From Cognatundibacterium crateris (lineage in GTDB: Bacteria; Pseudomonadota; Gammaproteobacteria; Burkholderiales; Burkholderiaceae_D): a DNA stretch of 64,000 bases. A program made the translations under genes and the position numbers. Position 1 is the first letter of the stretch. Each line of letters opens with the position of its first letter. The DNA is taken from contig NZ_JAABOS010000008.1 of the NCBI RefSeq assembly GCF_010078235.1, forward strand, positions 164,692-228,691, read 5' to 3'. Shown piece after piece: positions 19,495-29,181 of this stretch. The notes beneath the pieces are model-generated. The model was not told where the DNA came from. It searched no databases and saw nothing but the letters and a program-made list of their open reading frames with translations.

Positions 19495-20676
19495 TTACGC
19501 TGTGGCGTCATTGGTTTTACCAATCTTGTCTTCATGCTTAGGTGCTGGCCACAAACCGGCCGGGCGATTCAGCATGACAACCACCATCGTCAGACCGTAC
19601 AACAACTGACGTAACACTTCTGCTTCTATCCAGATTTTACCGAACAGCATATTCTGTATTGGTTCAACCACGTGACGCAGCACTTCAGGTAAAGCTGCCA
19701 GCAATACTGCACCCAGGATCACGCCAGGAATATGTCCGATACCACCCAGCACCACCATCGCCAGAATCACGATCGATTCCATCAGCGAGAAGGATTCCGG
19801 GGAAACGAAGCCCTGGAAAGAGCCAAACATCGCGCCGGAAATACCACCAAACGAAGCACCCATGGAGAAAGCCAGCAGCTTGACATTGCGTGTATTGATA
19901 CCCATCGCTTTAGCAGCAATCTCGTCTTCACGTATCGCCACCCATGCGCGTCCCAAACGGGAGTTTTGCAAGCGCAAAGAAATGATCACGATAATGATGC
20001 ACAGGGTCAGGAACAGGAAGTAATACGCATTCACAGATGGCATACTGAAGCCAAGGAAGCTCACCACACCCGCCTCACCTTGCAATGAGACACCCATAAT
20101 GCTGACCGGGTCCACCATGTTGATCCCTTGCGGACCATTAGTGAAGTTGATCGGTGAATTCATGTTATTCATGAAAATACGGATAATTTCACCAAAACCC
20201 AGCGTCACGATCGCCAGATAGTCACCCCGTAACTTCAGAGTCGGCGCGCCCAGTAAAGCACCAAACAAACCAGCAATCAAAGCAGCGAACGGGATAATGA
20301 TCCAGACCGACAGATGTATGCCTTTTTGAGCAATTTCCGGTCCAAACAAAGTAACCAGAGCATTACCAAGTGCCGGGTAGTTCTCTACAAAGGATTCAAG
20401 TATCACAGCAAACTGCGGTGATCCGAAAATCGCTGCCAGATAAGCACCGACAGCATAGAACGCGATGTAACCAAGATCCAGCAAGCCGGCAAAGCCCACC
20501 ACGATATTCAGACCCAGCGCCAGCATAATGTAGAGCAAGGCGAAGTCGATAATCCGGACCCAGGAGTTACCAAAGTTAGCTGCGACAAACGGGAACAGCA
20601 CCAGCACCAGGCCCATGATGGCGAAACTGGTATAGGCTTTTTTCGGATTGGCTTTTGTATCAAAAATAGTTGACAT
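19495..20676 (-). CDS. livM: Branched-chain amino acid ABC permease LivM
   Basis: A 393-residue inner-membrane permease with about ten hydrophobic segments. The conserved GLGLNIVVGFAGLLDLGY stretch and the EAA-like loop near AIREDEIAAKAMGIN are characteristic. It forms a heterodimer with LivH. GGAG lies 7 bases before the ATG. The C-terminal tail is charged and cytoplasmic. It lies 11 bp after livH. Confidence 0.95.
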   Translation of the reverse strand: MSTIFDTKANPKKAYTSFAIMGLVLVLFPFVAANFGNSWVRIIDFALLYIMLALGLNIVVGFAGLLDLGYIAFYAVGAYLAAIFGSPQFAVILESFVENYPALGNALVTLFGPEIAQKGIHLSVWIIIPFAALIAGLFGALLGAPTLKLRGDYLAIVTLGFGEIIRIFMNNMNSPINFTNGPQGINMVDPVSIMGVSLQGEAGVVSFLGFSMPSVNAYYFLFLTLCIIIVIISLRLQNSRLGRAWVAIREDEIAAKAMGINTRNVKLLAFSMGASFGGISGAMFGSFQGFVSPESFSLMESIVILAMVVLGGIGHIPGVILGAVLLAALPEVLRHVVEPIQNMLFGKIWIEAEVLRQLLYGLTMVVVMLNRPAGLWPAPKHEDKIGKTNDATA

Positions 20677-20687
20677 TGATCTTCTCC

Positions 20688-21617
20688 TTAAGCGCGATCA
20701 GCGACGCGTTCACCCATGATGCCGGATGGACGTAATGTCAGCACAATAATCAATACGACGAATGCGAAGATATCCTGGTAATGACTACCCAGTACACCAC
20801 CGGTCAGATCACCGATATAACCCGCACCCAGACTCTCGATCAGACCCAGGATAATGCCACCCACCATCGCGCCATAGATATTGCCGATACCGCCTAATAC
20901 CGCAGCAGAAAACGCCTTCAGACCAGGTACAAAGCCCATCGCAAACTGTGCGGAAGAGTAATTCGCGGCCCACATCACACCTGCAATCGCTGCCAGTGCA
21001 GCGCCGATGGCAAATGTGGCCACGATCACATAGTTGGAATTAACACCCATCAGACCGGCAACACGTGGATTTTCTGCCGTTGCACGCATGGCGCGTCCCA
21101 TTTTGGTTTTTTCAACCAGCAGCACCAGGCCAACCATAGCCAGCGTAGCCAGTATCAGCAACAGAATTTGCGTCTGCGAAATGACAGCGCCACCGATTTG
21201 TACCGGTATCGTAGGCATCACAGAAGGGAAAGGAATCGGGCTGCGACCCCAGATCATCATTGCAAATGTCTGTACCAAAATAGATACACCAATCGCAGTA
21301 ATCAGCGGAGCCAGCCGCGGCGCATTACGCAAACGGCGATAAGCGACCCGCTCTATCAGTATGTTAACAAGAATACAAACCGGAATTGCTCCGATGATAG
21401 CGATCAGCAACATCAGGATGCCATGCATTTCAGGTGCAACGACCTGCAATAGCTTGATGATACTGAGTCCTGCCATTGCGCCGACCATTAATACATCGCC
21501 GTGCGCAAAGTTAATCAGATTTAATACGCCGTACACCATGGTGTAACCAAGCGCGACCAGGGCATACATACTTCCCAGAACCAGCCCGTTAATCATTTGT
21601 TGGATAAAGGTATCCAT
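20688..21617 (-). CDS. livH: Branched-chain amino acid ABC permease LivH
   Basis: A 309-residue permease with about eight membrane segments. QQMINGLVLGSMYALVALG near the N-terminus and NLINFAHGD are LivH signatures. It is the first gene of livHMGF; the periplasmic binding protein LivK is not in the window. The 100 bp before it are preceded by a terminator and an 18-codon open frame, so expression may depend on read-through (see that entry). Confidence 0.95.
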   Translation of the reverse strand: MDTFIQQMINGLVLGSMYALVALGYTMVYGVLNLINFAHGDVLMVGAMAGLSIIKLLQVVAPEMHGILMLLIAIIGAIPVCILVNILIERVAYRRLRNAPRLAPLITAIGVSILVQTFAMMIWGRSPIPFPSVMPTIPVQIGGAVISQTQILLLILATLAMVGLVLLVEKTKMGRAMRATAENPRVAGLMGVNSNYVIVATFAIGAALAAIAGVMWAANYSSAQFAMGFVPGLKAFSAAVLGGIGNIYGAMVGGIILGLIESLGAGYIGDLTGGVLGSHYQDIFAFVVLIIVLTLRPSGIMGERVADRA

Positions 21618-21715
21618 ATTGGTATCTCTTTCTATGAACGAATCTAAATTTCAACCGAGCCCGATGTCTGCATCCGGTAAAGGATAACAAGCGAGTCAGA
21701 AAAATCATTCCCGAT

Positions 21716-21750
21716 AACAAAAAAACGGCACCCGTCATACGGTGTGCCGC
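21716..21750 (-). terminator. Intrinsic terminator upstream of livH
   Basis: On the minus strand, CGGCAC pairs with GTGCCG and is extended by an inner CCG/CGG pair, followed by seven Ts. It lies 12 bp after the stop of an 18-codon open frame and about 100 bp before livH, so it is either the end of a separate small transcript or an attenuator. Confidence 0.75.
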
Positions 21751-21761
21751 TTTCAACTCCG

Positions 21762-21818
21762 TTATCCGGAAAGGCGTGTCTTCATATCAGGAGTAACAAT
21801 ATTGCGTGTAATGCACAT
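21762..21818 (-). CDS. 18-residue small open reading frame upstream of livH (leader peptide candidate)
   Basis: Encodes MCITRNIVTPDMKTRLSG. A strong Shine-Dalgarno site (GAGGAG) lies 9 bases before the ATG, a TATAAT -10 box lies about 81 bases upstream (21899-21904) and an intrinsic terminator begins 12 bp after the stop. The peptide contains two Ile, one Val and one Leu but no run of regulatory codons. Two roles fit: a leader peptide controlling a liv attenuator, or an independent small protein gene. I do not recognise the peptide. The base arrangement is much better than expected for a chance frame this short. Confidence 0.5.
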   Translation of the reverse strand: MCITRNIVTPDMKTRLSG

Positions 21819-22122
21819 GATAAAACTCTCCTCTGCAACTTTTGGTAAAAGCTTTTCTAATATTTCGACTTCTTATATACGCCAATGAAGTGGGCGCGAT
21901 TATACATAGGCAACTTCTCAAGACAGTGGTATAAAAACCACCCCTACCTACGTATTTTCCACAGACCCGGCATTTAAGCATACACCTTTATCAATTTCAC
22001 AAACAGTCAAATTGATTTGCCGGCTCATCTTAAACACGAATTCGCTGAATAAAATATCGAAAACCAGAACAAAACAGATTTTTATCAAAACAGATTACAA
22101 ATTTCTATGCTTACAGGCTGAC
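21819..22122 (-). promoter_or_regulatory. ispH-livH gap with TATAAT box
   Basis: AT-rich. On the minus strand a TATAAT lies at 21904-21899; no good -35 hexamer sits at the usual distance. AAAAGCTTTT (near 21848-21857) is a short palindrome between the -10 and the small open frame. No clear terminator for ispH is seen right after its stop. Confidence 0.4.
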
Positions 22123-23064
22123 TCAGGCTTCTTGCACAATGCTTAAACCTTTTGGCATAGGGAAAGTAACGTTTTCTTCCACTCCTTCCAGCGCACGCAC
22201 ACTGCTGGCCCCCAATTCTTTCAGGCGAGCAATCACTTCCTGCACCAGTACCTCAGGCGCTGAAGCTCCCGCGGTGACGCCAATACGCTGCACATTTTCC
22301 AGCCAGGCGGGCTGTATCTGACCCGCATTGTCGACCATGTAAGCGGCTGCACCGATTTTCTCAGCCACTTCGCGCAAACGATTAGAGTTGGAGCTGTTCG
22401 GACTACCGACCACAATCACCAGCTCAACCTGAGGTGCCATAAACTTGACCGCTTGCTGACGATTCGTCGTGGCATAACAGATATCACCTTTCTTAGGCTC
22501 ACTAATCTCAGGGAAACGTTGTTTAAGTGCCTCGATAATGTCAGCCGTATCATCCACGGATAAAGTGGTTTGCGATACATAAGCCAGCAACCCGGGATTA
22601 GCAACTTGCAAGGTGGCCACATCAGCCACCGTTTCAACCAGATACATACCGCCTTCGGTCTGCCCCATCGTGCCTTCAACTTCCGGGTGGCCATCATGGC
22701 CTATCATGATGATTTCGCGGCCTTCCTTACGCATTTTGATGACTTCCATATGTACTTTGGTGACCAATGGGCAGGTAGCATCAAACACCGTCACGCCACG
22801 TTGCTCAGCCTCCTTGCGTACCGCCTGCGAAACGCCATGTGCTGAGAAAATTAAGGTATTTCCGGCTGGCACATCTTCCAGATTTTCAATGAAAATAGCG
22901 CCTTTTTGACGCAAATCATTCACAACAAAAGCGTTATGCACAATTTCATGCCTGACGTAGATAGGTGCGCCAAACTGCTTTAAAGCGCGCTCTACAATTT
23001 CAATCGCACGATCCACCCCCGCACAGAAACCACGCGGTTGCGCCAGTAAAATTTCTTTATCCAT
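22123..23064 (-). CDS. ispH: 4-hydroxy-3-methylbut-2-enyl diphosphate reductase IspH
   Basis: A 313-residue [4Fe-4S] enzyme for the last step of the MEP isoprenoid pathway, giving IPP and DMAPP. Three cluster cysteines are visible: C14 in [10 protein letters not shown], one in FDATCPLV and one in [13 protein letters not shown] and [10 protein letters not shown] are the other conserved active-site stretches. Length matches the family (about 310-320). It lies 2 bp after fkpB, the same order as in Escherichia coli, so the pair is an operon. Confidence 0.97.
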   Translation of the reverse strand: MDKEILLAQPRGFCAGVDRAIEIVERALKQFGAPIYVRHEIVHNAFVVNDLRQKGAIFIENLEDVPAGNTLIFSAHGVSQAVRKEAEQRGVTVFDATCPLVTKVHMEVIKMRKEGREIIMIGHDGHPEVEGTMGQTEGGMYLVETVADVATLQVANPGLLAYVSQTTLSVDDTADIIEALKQRFPEISEPKKGDICYATTNRQQAVKFMAPQVELVIVVGSPNSSNSNRLREVAEKIGAAAYMVDNAGQIQPAWLENVQRIGVTAGASAPEVLVQEVIARLKELGASSVRALEGVEENVTFPMPKGLSIVQEA

Positions 23065-23065
23065 C

Positions 23066-23521
23066 TTACAAAATTCCTATGATACGGGTTTCAAACAGCA
23101 GGGTTTGTCCTGCCAGCGGATGGTTAAAATCAAAAATATAGCCGTGTTCATCCTTGGCTTTCAGTATGCCGGCAAACCGCCCACCCGAAGGTGCAGCGAA
23201 CTCGACCAGATCACCCACAACATACTGTTCACCAAACGCAGAATTCTCTCGCAAAGTTGCTTCAGAAACTCGCTGTATCAGCTCAGGGTTACGCGGACCA
23301 AACGCCTGTTCAGGTAACAACTCACGCGTAGTATGTGAGCCCTCAGGCAAGCCCAGTAAGGCTTTTTCTAACTCCGGGGCAAGTTGCCCCAAACCCATCT
23401 GCAAAGTCGCGGGACTTTCTTCAAATGTACTGATAATATTTTCACCATCGAGGCTGGCAAGACGGTAATGCAAGGTCAGGTAGGAGTCGGGAAGGACTAA
23501 AGGTAGGTCTGGATTCGTCAT
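23066..23521 (-). CDS. fkpB: FKBP-type peptidyl-prolyl isomerase (SlpA/FkpB)
   Basis: A 151-residue cytoplasmic FKBP of the SlyD/SlpA group. It begins [19 protein letters not shown], has the [25 protein letters not shown] flap region and ends [17 protein letters not shown], which is the family signature. There is no signal peptide and no His-rich tail, so SlpA/FkpB fits better than SlyD. It is first in fkpB-ispH. Confidence 0.93.
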   Translation of the reverse strand: MTNPDLPLVLPDSYLTLHYRLASLDGENIISTFEESPATLQMGLGQLAPELEKALLGLPEGSHTTRELLPEQAFGPRNPELIQRVSEATLRENSAFGEQYVVGDLVEFAAPSGGRFAGILKAKDEHGYIFDFNHPLAGQTLLFETRIIGIL

Positions 23522-23608
23522 GATTTCAGGCTTTCACTAATAAGCCGCTATTGTAAGCCAGCTTTCAGCGATACAAGTTTTTCTCAAACACAAGCAGGAG
23601 CCCAGCTA

Positions 23609-24283
23609 ATGGCAATTCATGACTGGCCTGAAGATGACAGGCCCAGAGAACGCCTGATTAAGTCGGGCGCCAGCGCTTTGTCTGATGCAGAACTGCTTGC
23701 CGTCTTTCTGCGTACCGGCGTGAAGGGTAAGAGTGCGGTAGATCTGGGCAGAGAGATGCTGCAAGATTTTGGCTCTTTATCCAAGCTGTTTGGCGCCGGC
23801 ATCGATGAATTCTCGCGCATCCATGGTTTAGGGGCGGCAAAATACGCGCAATTACAAGCTGTACTCGAACTCGCGAAAAGAGCCATTTGCGAAGAAGTCA
23901 GGCAGGCCGACGTAATGCATTCGCCCAAGGCCGTCAGACAATATCTGCAGTTAATGTTGGGGGGGCGCGCGTATGAATCCTTTGCCGTTTTATTTTTGGA
24001 TGTCAAGAACCGTCTGATCAGCAGCGAGGAATTATTTCGCGGCACCCTGGATCAAGCCAGCGTCTATCCCAGGGAAGTACTGAAATCTGCACTCAAACAT
24101 AATGCCGCAGCGGTGATACTGGCACACAACCATCCTTCAGGCTCTTGCGAACCCAGTAGTGCAGACCGGCAACTGACCAGTAAATTGCAACAGGCACTAC
24201 AGTTAATTGATATCCGCGTGTTAGACCACTTTATCGTAGCAAACCCGCATGTTTACTCGTTTGCAGAGCACGGTTTACTGTGA
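23609..24283 (+). CDS. radC: RadC family JAB-domain protein
   Basis: A 224-residue protein with an N-terminal UPF0758 helix-hairpin-helix part ([12 protein letters not shown]) and a C-terminal JAB/MPN domain with the zinc motif [14 protein letters not shown]. The old link to DNA repair is doubtful; its cellular activity is not settled. AGGAG lies 9 bases before the ATG. It is divergent from fkpB-ispH, with 87 bp between them. Confidence 0.93.
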   Translation: MAIHDWPEDDRPRERLIKSGASALSDAELLAVFLRTGVKGKSAVDLGREMLQDFGSLSKLFGAGIDEFSRIHGLGAAKYAQLQAVLELAKRAICEEVRQADVMHSPKAVRQYLQLMLGGRAYESFAVLFLDVKNRLISSEELFRGTLDQASVYPREVLKSALKHNAAAVILAHNHPSGSCEPSSADRQLTSKLQQALQLIDIRVLDHFIVANPHVYSFAEHGLL

Positions 24284-24351
24284 ATTTACTGTGAATTCTT
24301 AGATTGTTAAATTTAAAAAACTAAAAAGACACAATTGTTTTTCACAAGTCG

Positions 24352-24380
24352 TTGATATTCCACGATTTTTTGTATACACT
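24352..24380 (+). promoter_or_regulatory. Promoter of rpmB-rpmG
   Basis: TTGATA at 24352-24357 and TACACT at 24375-24380 with a 17-bp spacer, in a very AT-rich stretch about 40 bp before the rpmB ATG. Confidence 0.5.
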
Positions 24381-24420
24381 CTCATTTTTTCCAATTTCGG
24401 AAACTATTAAGGAGTTAATC

Positions 24421-24657
24421 ATGGCACGTGTCTGCCAAGTGACTGGGAAGGGGCCAATGGTTGGCAACAACGTTTCCCACGCTAACAACAAAACTAAACG
24501 TCGCTTTTTGCCTAACCTGCAAAACCGTCGCTTTTTCGTAGAATCAGAAAACCGTTGGGTTTCTCTGCGTTTGTCTAACGCTGGTCTGCGCGTCATTGAC
24601 AAAGTCGGCATCGATGCCGTTTTGGCTGACCTGCGCGCTCGCGGCGAAAAAGTTTAA
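24421..24657 (+). CDS. rpmB: 50S ribosomal protein L28
   Basis: A 78-residue ribosomal protein. [17 protein letters not shown] and [11 protein letters not shown] are the L28 signature. ATG 24421 is preceded by AAGGAG 6 bases upstream; a longer frame from 24352 would include the promoter and is rejected. rpmG follows 25 bp later. Confidence 0.98.
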   Translation: MARVCQVTGKGPMVGNNVSHANNKTKRRFLPNLQNRRFFVESENRWVSLRLSNAGLRVIDKVGIDAVLADLRARGEKV

Positions 24658-24682
24658 GCTAAACTATTGTTAGGAAAATATC

Positions 24683-24850
24683 ATGGCTAAATCTGGTCGC
24701 GACAAAATCAAGCTGGAATCCACTGCCGGCACTGGTCACTTCTACACAACCTCCAAAAACAAGCGCACTATGCCTGAAAAAATGGAGATCATGAAGTTTG
24801 ATCCTAAAGCACGTAAGCACGTTATCTACAAAGAAACAAAAATCAAGTAA
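24683..24850 (+). CDS. rpmG: 50S ribosomal protein L33
   Basis: A 55-residue ribosomal protein reading [14 protein letters not shown] at the start and [11 protein letters not shown] at the end. It is typical of the cysteine-free, zinc-independent L33 of proteobacteria. TAGGAAAA precedes the ATG. It is co-transcribed with rpmB. Confidence 0.97.
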   Translation: MAKSGRDKIKLESTAGTGHFYTTSKNKRTMPEKMEIMKFDPKARKHVIYKETKIK

Positions 24851-24873
24851 TTTTTGCTTCGCTTGTAACGTCG

Positions 24874-24904
24874 AAAAAGCCCTGCCCTGCAGGGCTTTTT
24901 CTTT
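24874..24904 (+). terminator. Terminator of rpmB-rpmG
   Basis: An 11-bp stem AAAAAGCCCTG with CAGGGCTTTTT and a 5-base loop, then more Ts, 24 bp after rpmG. Confidence 0.9.
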
Positions 24905-25072
24905 TTGCAGAGTAGCTTTGATGAAATGTAGCATTGGTCGTAGCTAGGGCCCGTGCAGTGTGGCTTCATGCGTGAGCCGCTTGATCTCAGCACCACAGGC
25001 CGGTACCCTTTGTCATGAACCTGAAGCTGCCACACTTGTATCTGCTGGCAACTCCAGCCGTCTCGGATGACG

Positions 25073-25097
25073 AAAAAAAACGGCGCTGAGCGCCGTT
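25073..25097 (-). terminator. Terminator of the desaturase gene
   Basis: On the minus strand AACGGCGC pairs with GCGCCGTT over a 3-base loop, followed by eight Ts. It lies 25 bp after the desaturase stop. The 170 bp between this and the rpmG terminator hold no gene that I can see. Confidence 0.85.
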
Positions 25098-25121
25098 CTT
25101 TGATGCGAATAAGTTCCAGAC

Positions 25122-26324
25122 TTATGCGTAGGTACGCAAACGCAAGGAGAATTCTTGCAAAGTCTTGATGCCGGACGCTTCAGCACGGGTACACCAATCC
25201 TGCAACTGATGTACCAATTGTTCACGGCTGACTGTAGAACGCTCCCAGATCAGGCCCAGTTCTACGCGCATATCATGCATGGTCTTAAGAACGTTGCTAT
25301 GCGCCAGCACTTCAGACAAAGCCTGTTGTTGCTCACTGACCAGCTTGCTAGGCTCACGTTGCAGCAGTACTTTAGTTGCCTTCAGACGCGCTGCTTCAAA
25401 CTGCGCTTTCTCACGCAAGGAAGCCACCTCGTCACGCCAGGTACGGCGCAAAGTTTTAGCGTATTTCGCCATCACGTCATAACGGTTAGTGATCACCGCC
25501 TGCAGCGTTTCCATATCCACCGCTGCTTTTTGGGCGACGAACTTCGGTTCCGGTGCAACCTTCTTCACCTTAGCCAGACCCAGGGTTTCCAGCGTGCGGA
25601 TATACAACCAGCCGATATCGAACTCATACCATTTAGACGACAACTTGGCAGACGTACCGAAAGTATGGTGATTGTTATGCAACTCTTCACCACCGATCAG
25701 GATGCCGAGAGGGAAAATATTGGTAGATGCGTCAACGCAATCGTAGTTACGATAACCCCAGTAGTGGCCGATACCATTGATAATGCCCGCTGCTGTGATA
25801 GGAATCCACATCATTTGTACTGCCCATACGGTGATACCGATCACGCCGAACAGACAGAAGTTAATGATCAGCATCAACGCCAGACCCTGCCAGCTGAAAC
25901 GGGTGTAGACATTGTGCTCCATCCAGTCATCCGGCGTACCATGGCCATACTTTTGCAGAGTTTCCTGATTTTTGGATTCAGTACGATACAGCTCCGCACC
26001 TTCCAGCAACACTTTCTTAATGCCACGAGTTTGCGGGCTATGCGGATCTTCTTCAGTTTCACATTTGGCGTGGTGCTTACGATGCACAGCTGCCCACTCC
26101 TTAGTCACCTGGCCCGTTGTCATCCACAACCAGAAACGGAAGAAATGGCTAGGTATCGCATGCAATTCCAATGCGCGGTGCGCCTGGCAACGATGCAGGA
26201 ATATCGTCACACTGGCGATCGTGATGTGAGTCACCACCATCGTATAGATAAACACTTCCCAGCCGCTCGCGCGGGTCAGTCCATTGGACAGGAAGTCGAC
26301 TAGAGATTCAATAAATGTACTCAA
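25122..26324 (-). CDS. Membrane acyl-CoA/acyl-lipid delta-9-type fatty acid desaturase
   Basis: A 400-residue integral membrane di-iron desaturase. The three His boxes are HRCQAH, HRKHH and NNHH (in ELHNNHHTFG), with hydrophobic segments around residues 25-65 and 140-190. It should insert a cis double bond into acyl chains using O2, which adjusts membrane fluidity. The C-terminal 130 residues are helical and charged, longer than in minimal desaturases. The start appears to be TTG at 26324, with GGAG 11 bases upstream; no upstream in-frame ATG exists. It is monocistronic. Confidence 0.9.
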   Translation of the reverse strand: MSTFIESLVDFLSNGLTRASGWEVFIYTMVVTHITIASVTIFLHRCQAHRALELHAIPSHFFRFWLWMTTGQVTKEWAAVHRKHHAKCETEEDPHSPQTRGIKKVLLEGAELYRTESKNQETLQKYGHGTPDDWMEHNVYTRFSWQGLALMLIINFCLFGVIGITVWAVQMMWIPITAAGIINGIGHYWGYRNYDCVDASTNIFPLGILIGGEELHNNHHTFGTSAKLSSKWYEFDIGWLYIRTLETLGLAKVKKVAPEPKFVAQKAAVDMETLQAVITNRYDVMAKYAKTLRRTWRDEVASLREKAQFEAARLKATKVLLQREPSKLVSEQQQALSEVLAHSNVLKTMHDMRVELGLIWERSTVSREQLVHQLQDWCTRAEASGIKTLQEFSLRLRTYA

Positions 26325-26446
26325 AATGACAATTACTCCGGTGTTATTGTGTGTTACTCAGCTTATGTTGAAAAGCAACAGCCGTCAAAATATATTTTTA
26401 GTGCGCACGAATTGTACGCGTTTTAGAGGAATTGCACCAATGCATC

Positions 26447-27766
26447 TCAGGATTTTGCGCCCAGTTCCCGCACTAACTCTGCAGGACTTTGCGCCAGCGT
26501 AATAACGCGTTGTGGAAATGGCAAGTTAGCGCCCTGCTCACGGATGACCGTCCAGATCGCACGGTTCACCGCAGACAAAACATTCGAACGTCCATTTTCC
26601 GGATCGGCAATCCAGAATCCTACCCGCAACTCCAGACCATCGGCGCCAAAGCGCATCAGATAAGCAGACGGCCCTGGCTCCTGACAGACCCGCTCGGTTA
26701 CTCTGGCTGCCTCTGCCAGCAAAGGCAGCAAGCTATCCAGATCTGTGTCATAAGCCACGGTCAGATCCGTCCACATCGCCACACTGGAATTGGTCAGCGA
26801 GTAATTCTGTACCGGTGTCGATACCAGCATTTCATTCGGGATCACCGATTCAGCGCCATCCAGCCCCTGCAATACGGTGTAGCGGGTGTTGATCTGCGTG
26901 ACTTTACCGTTAAATTTATCCACCGAAATCATGTCGCCAATCGACATACTGCGGTCGATCAGGATGATAAAACCGGATACATAGCTACTTGCAATTTTTT
27001 GCAAGCCAAAGCCCAGCCCCACACCAAGCGCGCCGCCAAACACCGATAACACAGTCAGATCGATGCCCACCAGCGTCAGGCTGATCAGGATGGCCAGCAA
27101 GATCAGCAAGGCACGCCCTACTCTTGACATCACCACTTTGAACGACGAATGGGCATTGGGTAACGCCATCAGCCTTGCTTCCAGCGCGGCACTGGCCCAC
27201 AAGGCAATCACCATGGTGAAAATGACAGAAATCGTGGCCTGGATAATACTCAGCAGGGAGATTTTGTTTTTGCCGACCGGCAATACCACACTGTCCAGCG
27301 TATCAATCAGATCCGGCCACAAACCGGTGTAATGCAGCACCACGCCCAGCCACACCAATCCGGCAAACAACTTTTCAAATGCAGCCAGAAAGCTGCCTAT
27401 ACGCCCTTCACGCACAAAGGTCTTACGTAAAATATAAAACGCCAATCTTATCAACGCGAGTGAACCCATGATAGGAAACAGCAGGGTCAGCAAGTTGGTA
27501 TGCTGCCAACGCGCCAGCGCCTCCTTCGCGATGGCAAGGAAAATCACGGTCAGTAAGGGCATCAGCACCCGGGAAAAACTCTGAACACCAATATGCACCA
27601 TGCCCGAACTGGCATCACCGCCGGCAAACAGGCGCTTCAGGTAGCGCGAACTGAGCCAGGCCAGTGCAAAACACACCGCAACTGTCGCGACCTGCCAAAG
27701 GAATTGGGGCTCTCTGAAATCATCAGCCAGATCGGCCAACAAGCTGGTTAACACTGGAGTACTCAT
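26447..27766 (-). CDS. MscS family mechanosensitive channel
   Basis: About 439 residues. There are about six hydrophobic segments, then the conserved MscS core: a pore helix with GALGVGLGFGLQKIASSYVSGFIIL and a beta domain with DRSMSIGDMISVD. It should open on membrane tension and release solutes under hypo-osmotic shock. I start it at ATG 27766; an in-frame ATG 33 bases further upstream lies inside the rsmB terminator stem and is unlikely. The N-terminal extension places it among the mid-sized MscS-like proteins, not the 286-residue MscS. Confidence 0.9.
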   Translation of the reverse strand: MSTPVLTSLLADLADDFREPQFLWQVATVAVCFALAWLSSRYLKRLFAGGDASSGMVHIGVQSFSRVLMPLLTVIFLAIAKEALARWQHTNLLTLLFPIMGSLALIRLAFYILRKTFVREGRIGSFLAAFEKLFAGLVWLGVVLHYTGLWPDLIDTLDSVVLPVGKNKISLLSIIQATISVIFTMVIALWASAALEARLMALPNAHSSFKVVMSRVGRALLILLAILISLTLVGIDLTVLSVFGGALGVGLGFGLQKIASSYVSGFIILIDRSMSIGDMISVDKFNGKVTQINTRYTVLQGLDGAESVIPNEMLVSTPVQNYSLTNSSVAMWTDLTVAYDTDLDSLLPLLAEAARVTERVCQEPGPSAYLMRFGADGLELRVGFWIADPENGRSNVLSAVNRAIWTVIREQGANLPFPQRVITLAQSPAELVRELGAKS

Positions 27767-27783
27767 TTTTTCGGAAGGATAAA

Positions 27784-27812
27784 GAAAAAAACCCGGCATT
27801 TGTTGTGCCGGG
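27784..27812 (-). terminator. Terminator of rsmB
   Basis: On the minus strand CCCGGCA pairs with TGCCGGG over a 7-base loop, followed by seven Ts. It lies 13 bp after the rsmB stop and separates it from the mscS-like gene. Confidence 0.88.
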
Positions 27813-27824
27813 AGATTTCAGGGT

Positions 27825-29084
27825 TTAGACTTTTTTGCGTTCCATGATGGCCGCGAAGAAGCCATCAGTCTGATGCAGATGAGGATAGAGCTTCAGGTAA
27901 TCACCCATTTCCAGCTCCACCTTTTGTTCAGCCAGCACAGCTGATGCCGGAAGCAGCGTGAAATCAGGATGTTGCGCCAGGAAGGCCTGCACAATACCCT
28001 CATTCTCTTCATCGAGAATACTGCAAGTCGCATACACCAGACGACCGCCTGGCTTCACCATTCTTGCCGCACTGGCGAGGATGGAAGCCTGCTTCACATT
28101 CAGTTCAGCCACGCCCTCTGCAGTCTGACGCCATTTCACATCGGGATTGCGACGCAGAGTACCCAGACCACTACAAGGAGCATCCACCAGCACACGGTCC
28201 AGCTTGGCCGCCAGGCGCTTGATTTTAGCGTCTTTCTCATGCGCGATCACGACCGGATGCACATTCGACAAACCGCTGCGGGCCAGGCGTGGCTTCAGTT
28301 TTGCCAGACGCTTCTCTGAAATATCGAACGCGTATAAGCGTCCGGTATTGCGCATGATCGCACCCAGCGCCAGCGTCTTGCCACCGGCTCCGGCACAGAA
28401 ATCTGCCACCATTTCGCCGCGGCGAGCACCGACTAACTGTGCCAGCAACTGACTGCCTTCATCCTGCACTTCTATCGTGCCGTCTTTGAACAAAGGCAGA
28501 TTTTGCAGCGAAGGTTTTTTCTTGACGCGCAAACCTGTCGCCGAATAAGGCGTAGGCTCGGCAATGATAGGGGCTTCCGCAAGCTGTGCCACGACAGTTT
28601 CACGATTGCCTTTAATGGAGTTGACGCGCAAATCCAGCGGAGCCGGAGTATTCAGCGCTTCTGCCAGCGCCAGCGCCTGCTCTTCACCGTAACATGCCGA
28701 TAATTTCTCCCATAACCAGGATGGCAGATTGGACTTCATACTGAGTGGCAAGTGGCTGCGGTCTATTTGCATCACACGGTCCAGCCATGCGGTTTCTTCT
28801 TCACTCAGACCACCCAGCGACTCCAGTCCGACTGCATCTGCCAGGCCCAGCAGGGTCAGACGGCGCATAGCCGGGCCTGTGCCGGATTCAGCAAAGCTGG
28901 TGTAGACGGATTTATTACGCAACAAGCCGTAAATCGCTTCTGCGATCACGCCGCGCTCACGCCCACCCAGCCTTGGATGTTCGCGGAAATAACGGGATAA
29001 AGTGCCATCTGCAGGGCCAGTGAAACGCAAAATCTCACGTAATACTTCTTCGGTATGGCCGATGATGGCTGGAGGTAATCTCAT
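27825..29084 (-). CDS. rsmB: RsmB/NOP2-family rRNA m5C methyltransferase
   Basis: A 419-residue SAM-dependent cytosine-5 methyltransferase, likely acting on 16S rRNA C967 as RsmB does. The N-terminal 130 residues are NusB-like and helical. The catalytic domain shows FCAGAGGKTLALG, DAPCSGLGTLRRNPDVKW (motif IV Cys) and YATCSILDEENE (motif VI Cys). Length matches RsmB (about 430). AAGGA lies before the ATG. It is followed by its own terminator and lies 97 bp downstream of purN. Confidence 0.88.
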   Translation of the reverse strand: MRLPPAIIGHTEEVLREILRFTGPADGTLSRYFREHPRLGGRERGVIAEAIYGLLRNKSVYTSFAESGTGPAMRRLTLLGLADAVGLESLGGLSEEETAWLDRVMQIDRSHLPLSMKSNLPSWLWEKLSACYGEEQALALAEALNTPAPLDLRVNSIKGNRETVVAQLAEAPIIAEPTPYSATGLRVKKKPSLQNLPLFKDGTIEVQDEGSQLLAQLVGARRGEMVADFCAGAGGKTLALGAIMRNTGRLYAFDISEKRLAKLKPRLARSGLSNVHPVVIAHEKDAKIKRLAAKLDRVLVDAPCSGLGTLRRNPDVKWRQTAEGVAELNVKQASILASAARMVKPGGRLVYATCSILDEENEGIVQAFLAQHPDFTLLPASAVLAEQKVELEMGDYLKLYPHLHQTDGFFAAIMERKKV

Positions 29085-29181
29085 ACTGCTTCCTTCTCAA
29101 TTTCTGTTCTGACCAGAATGGTCTGTGTCACATGAGGACTCATGTACACGCTGCTGACTGGTACCGCCGGTTTCAGGCGAC

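Noticed and set aside
24905..25070. tRNA or small RNA between rpmG and the desaturase terminator
   Set aside because: No cloverleaf or T-loop consensus and no promoter-terminator pair could be found.
25155..26303. 382-codon plus-strand open frame
   Set aside because: It lies wholly antisense to the desaturase gene, whose three His boxes are intact; the frame is a shadow of its codon bias.
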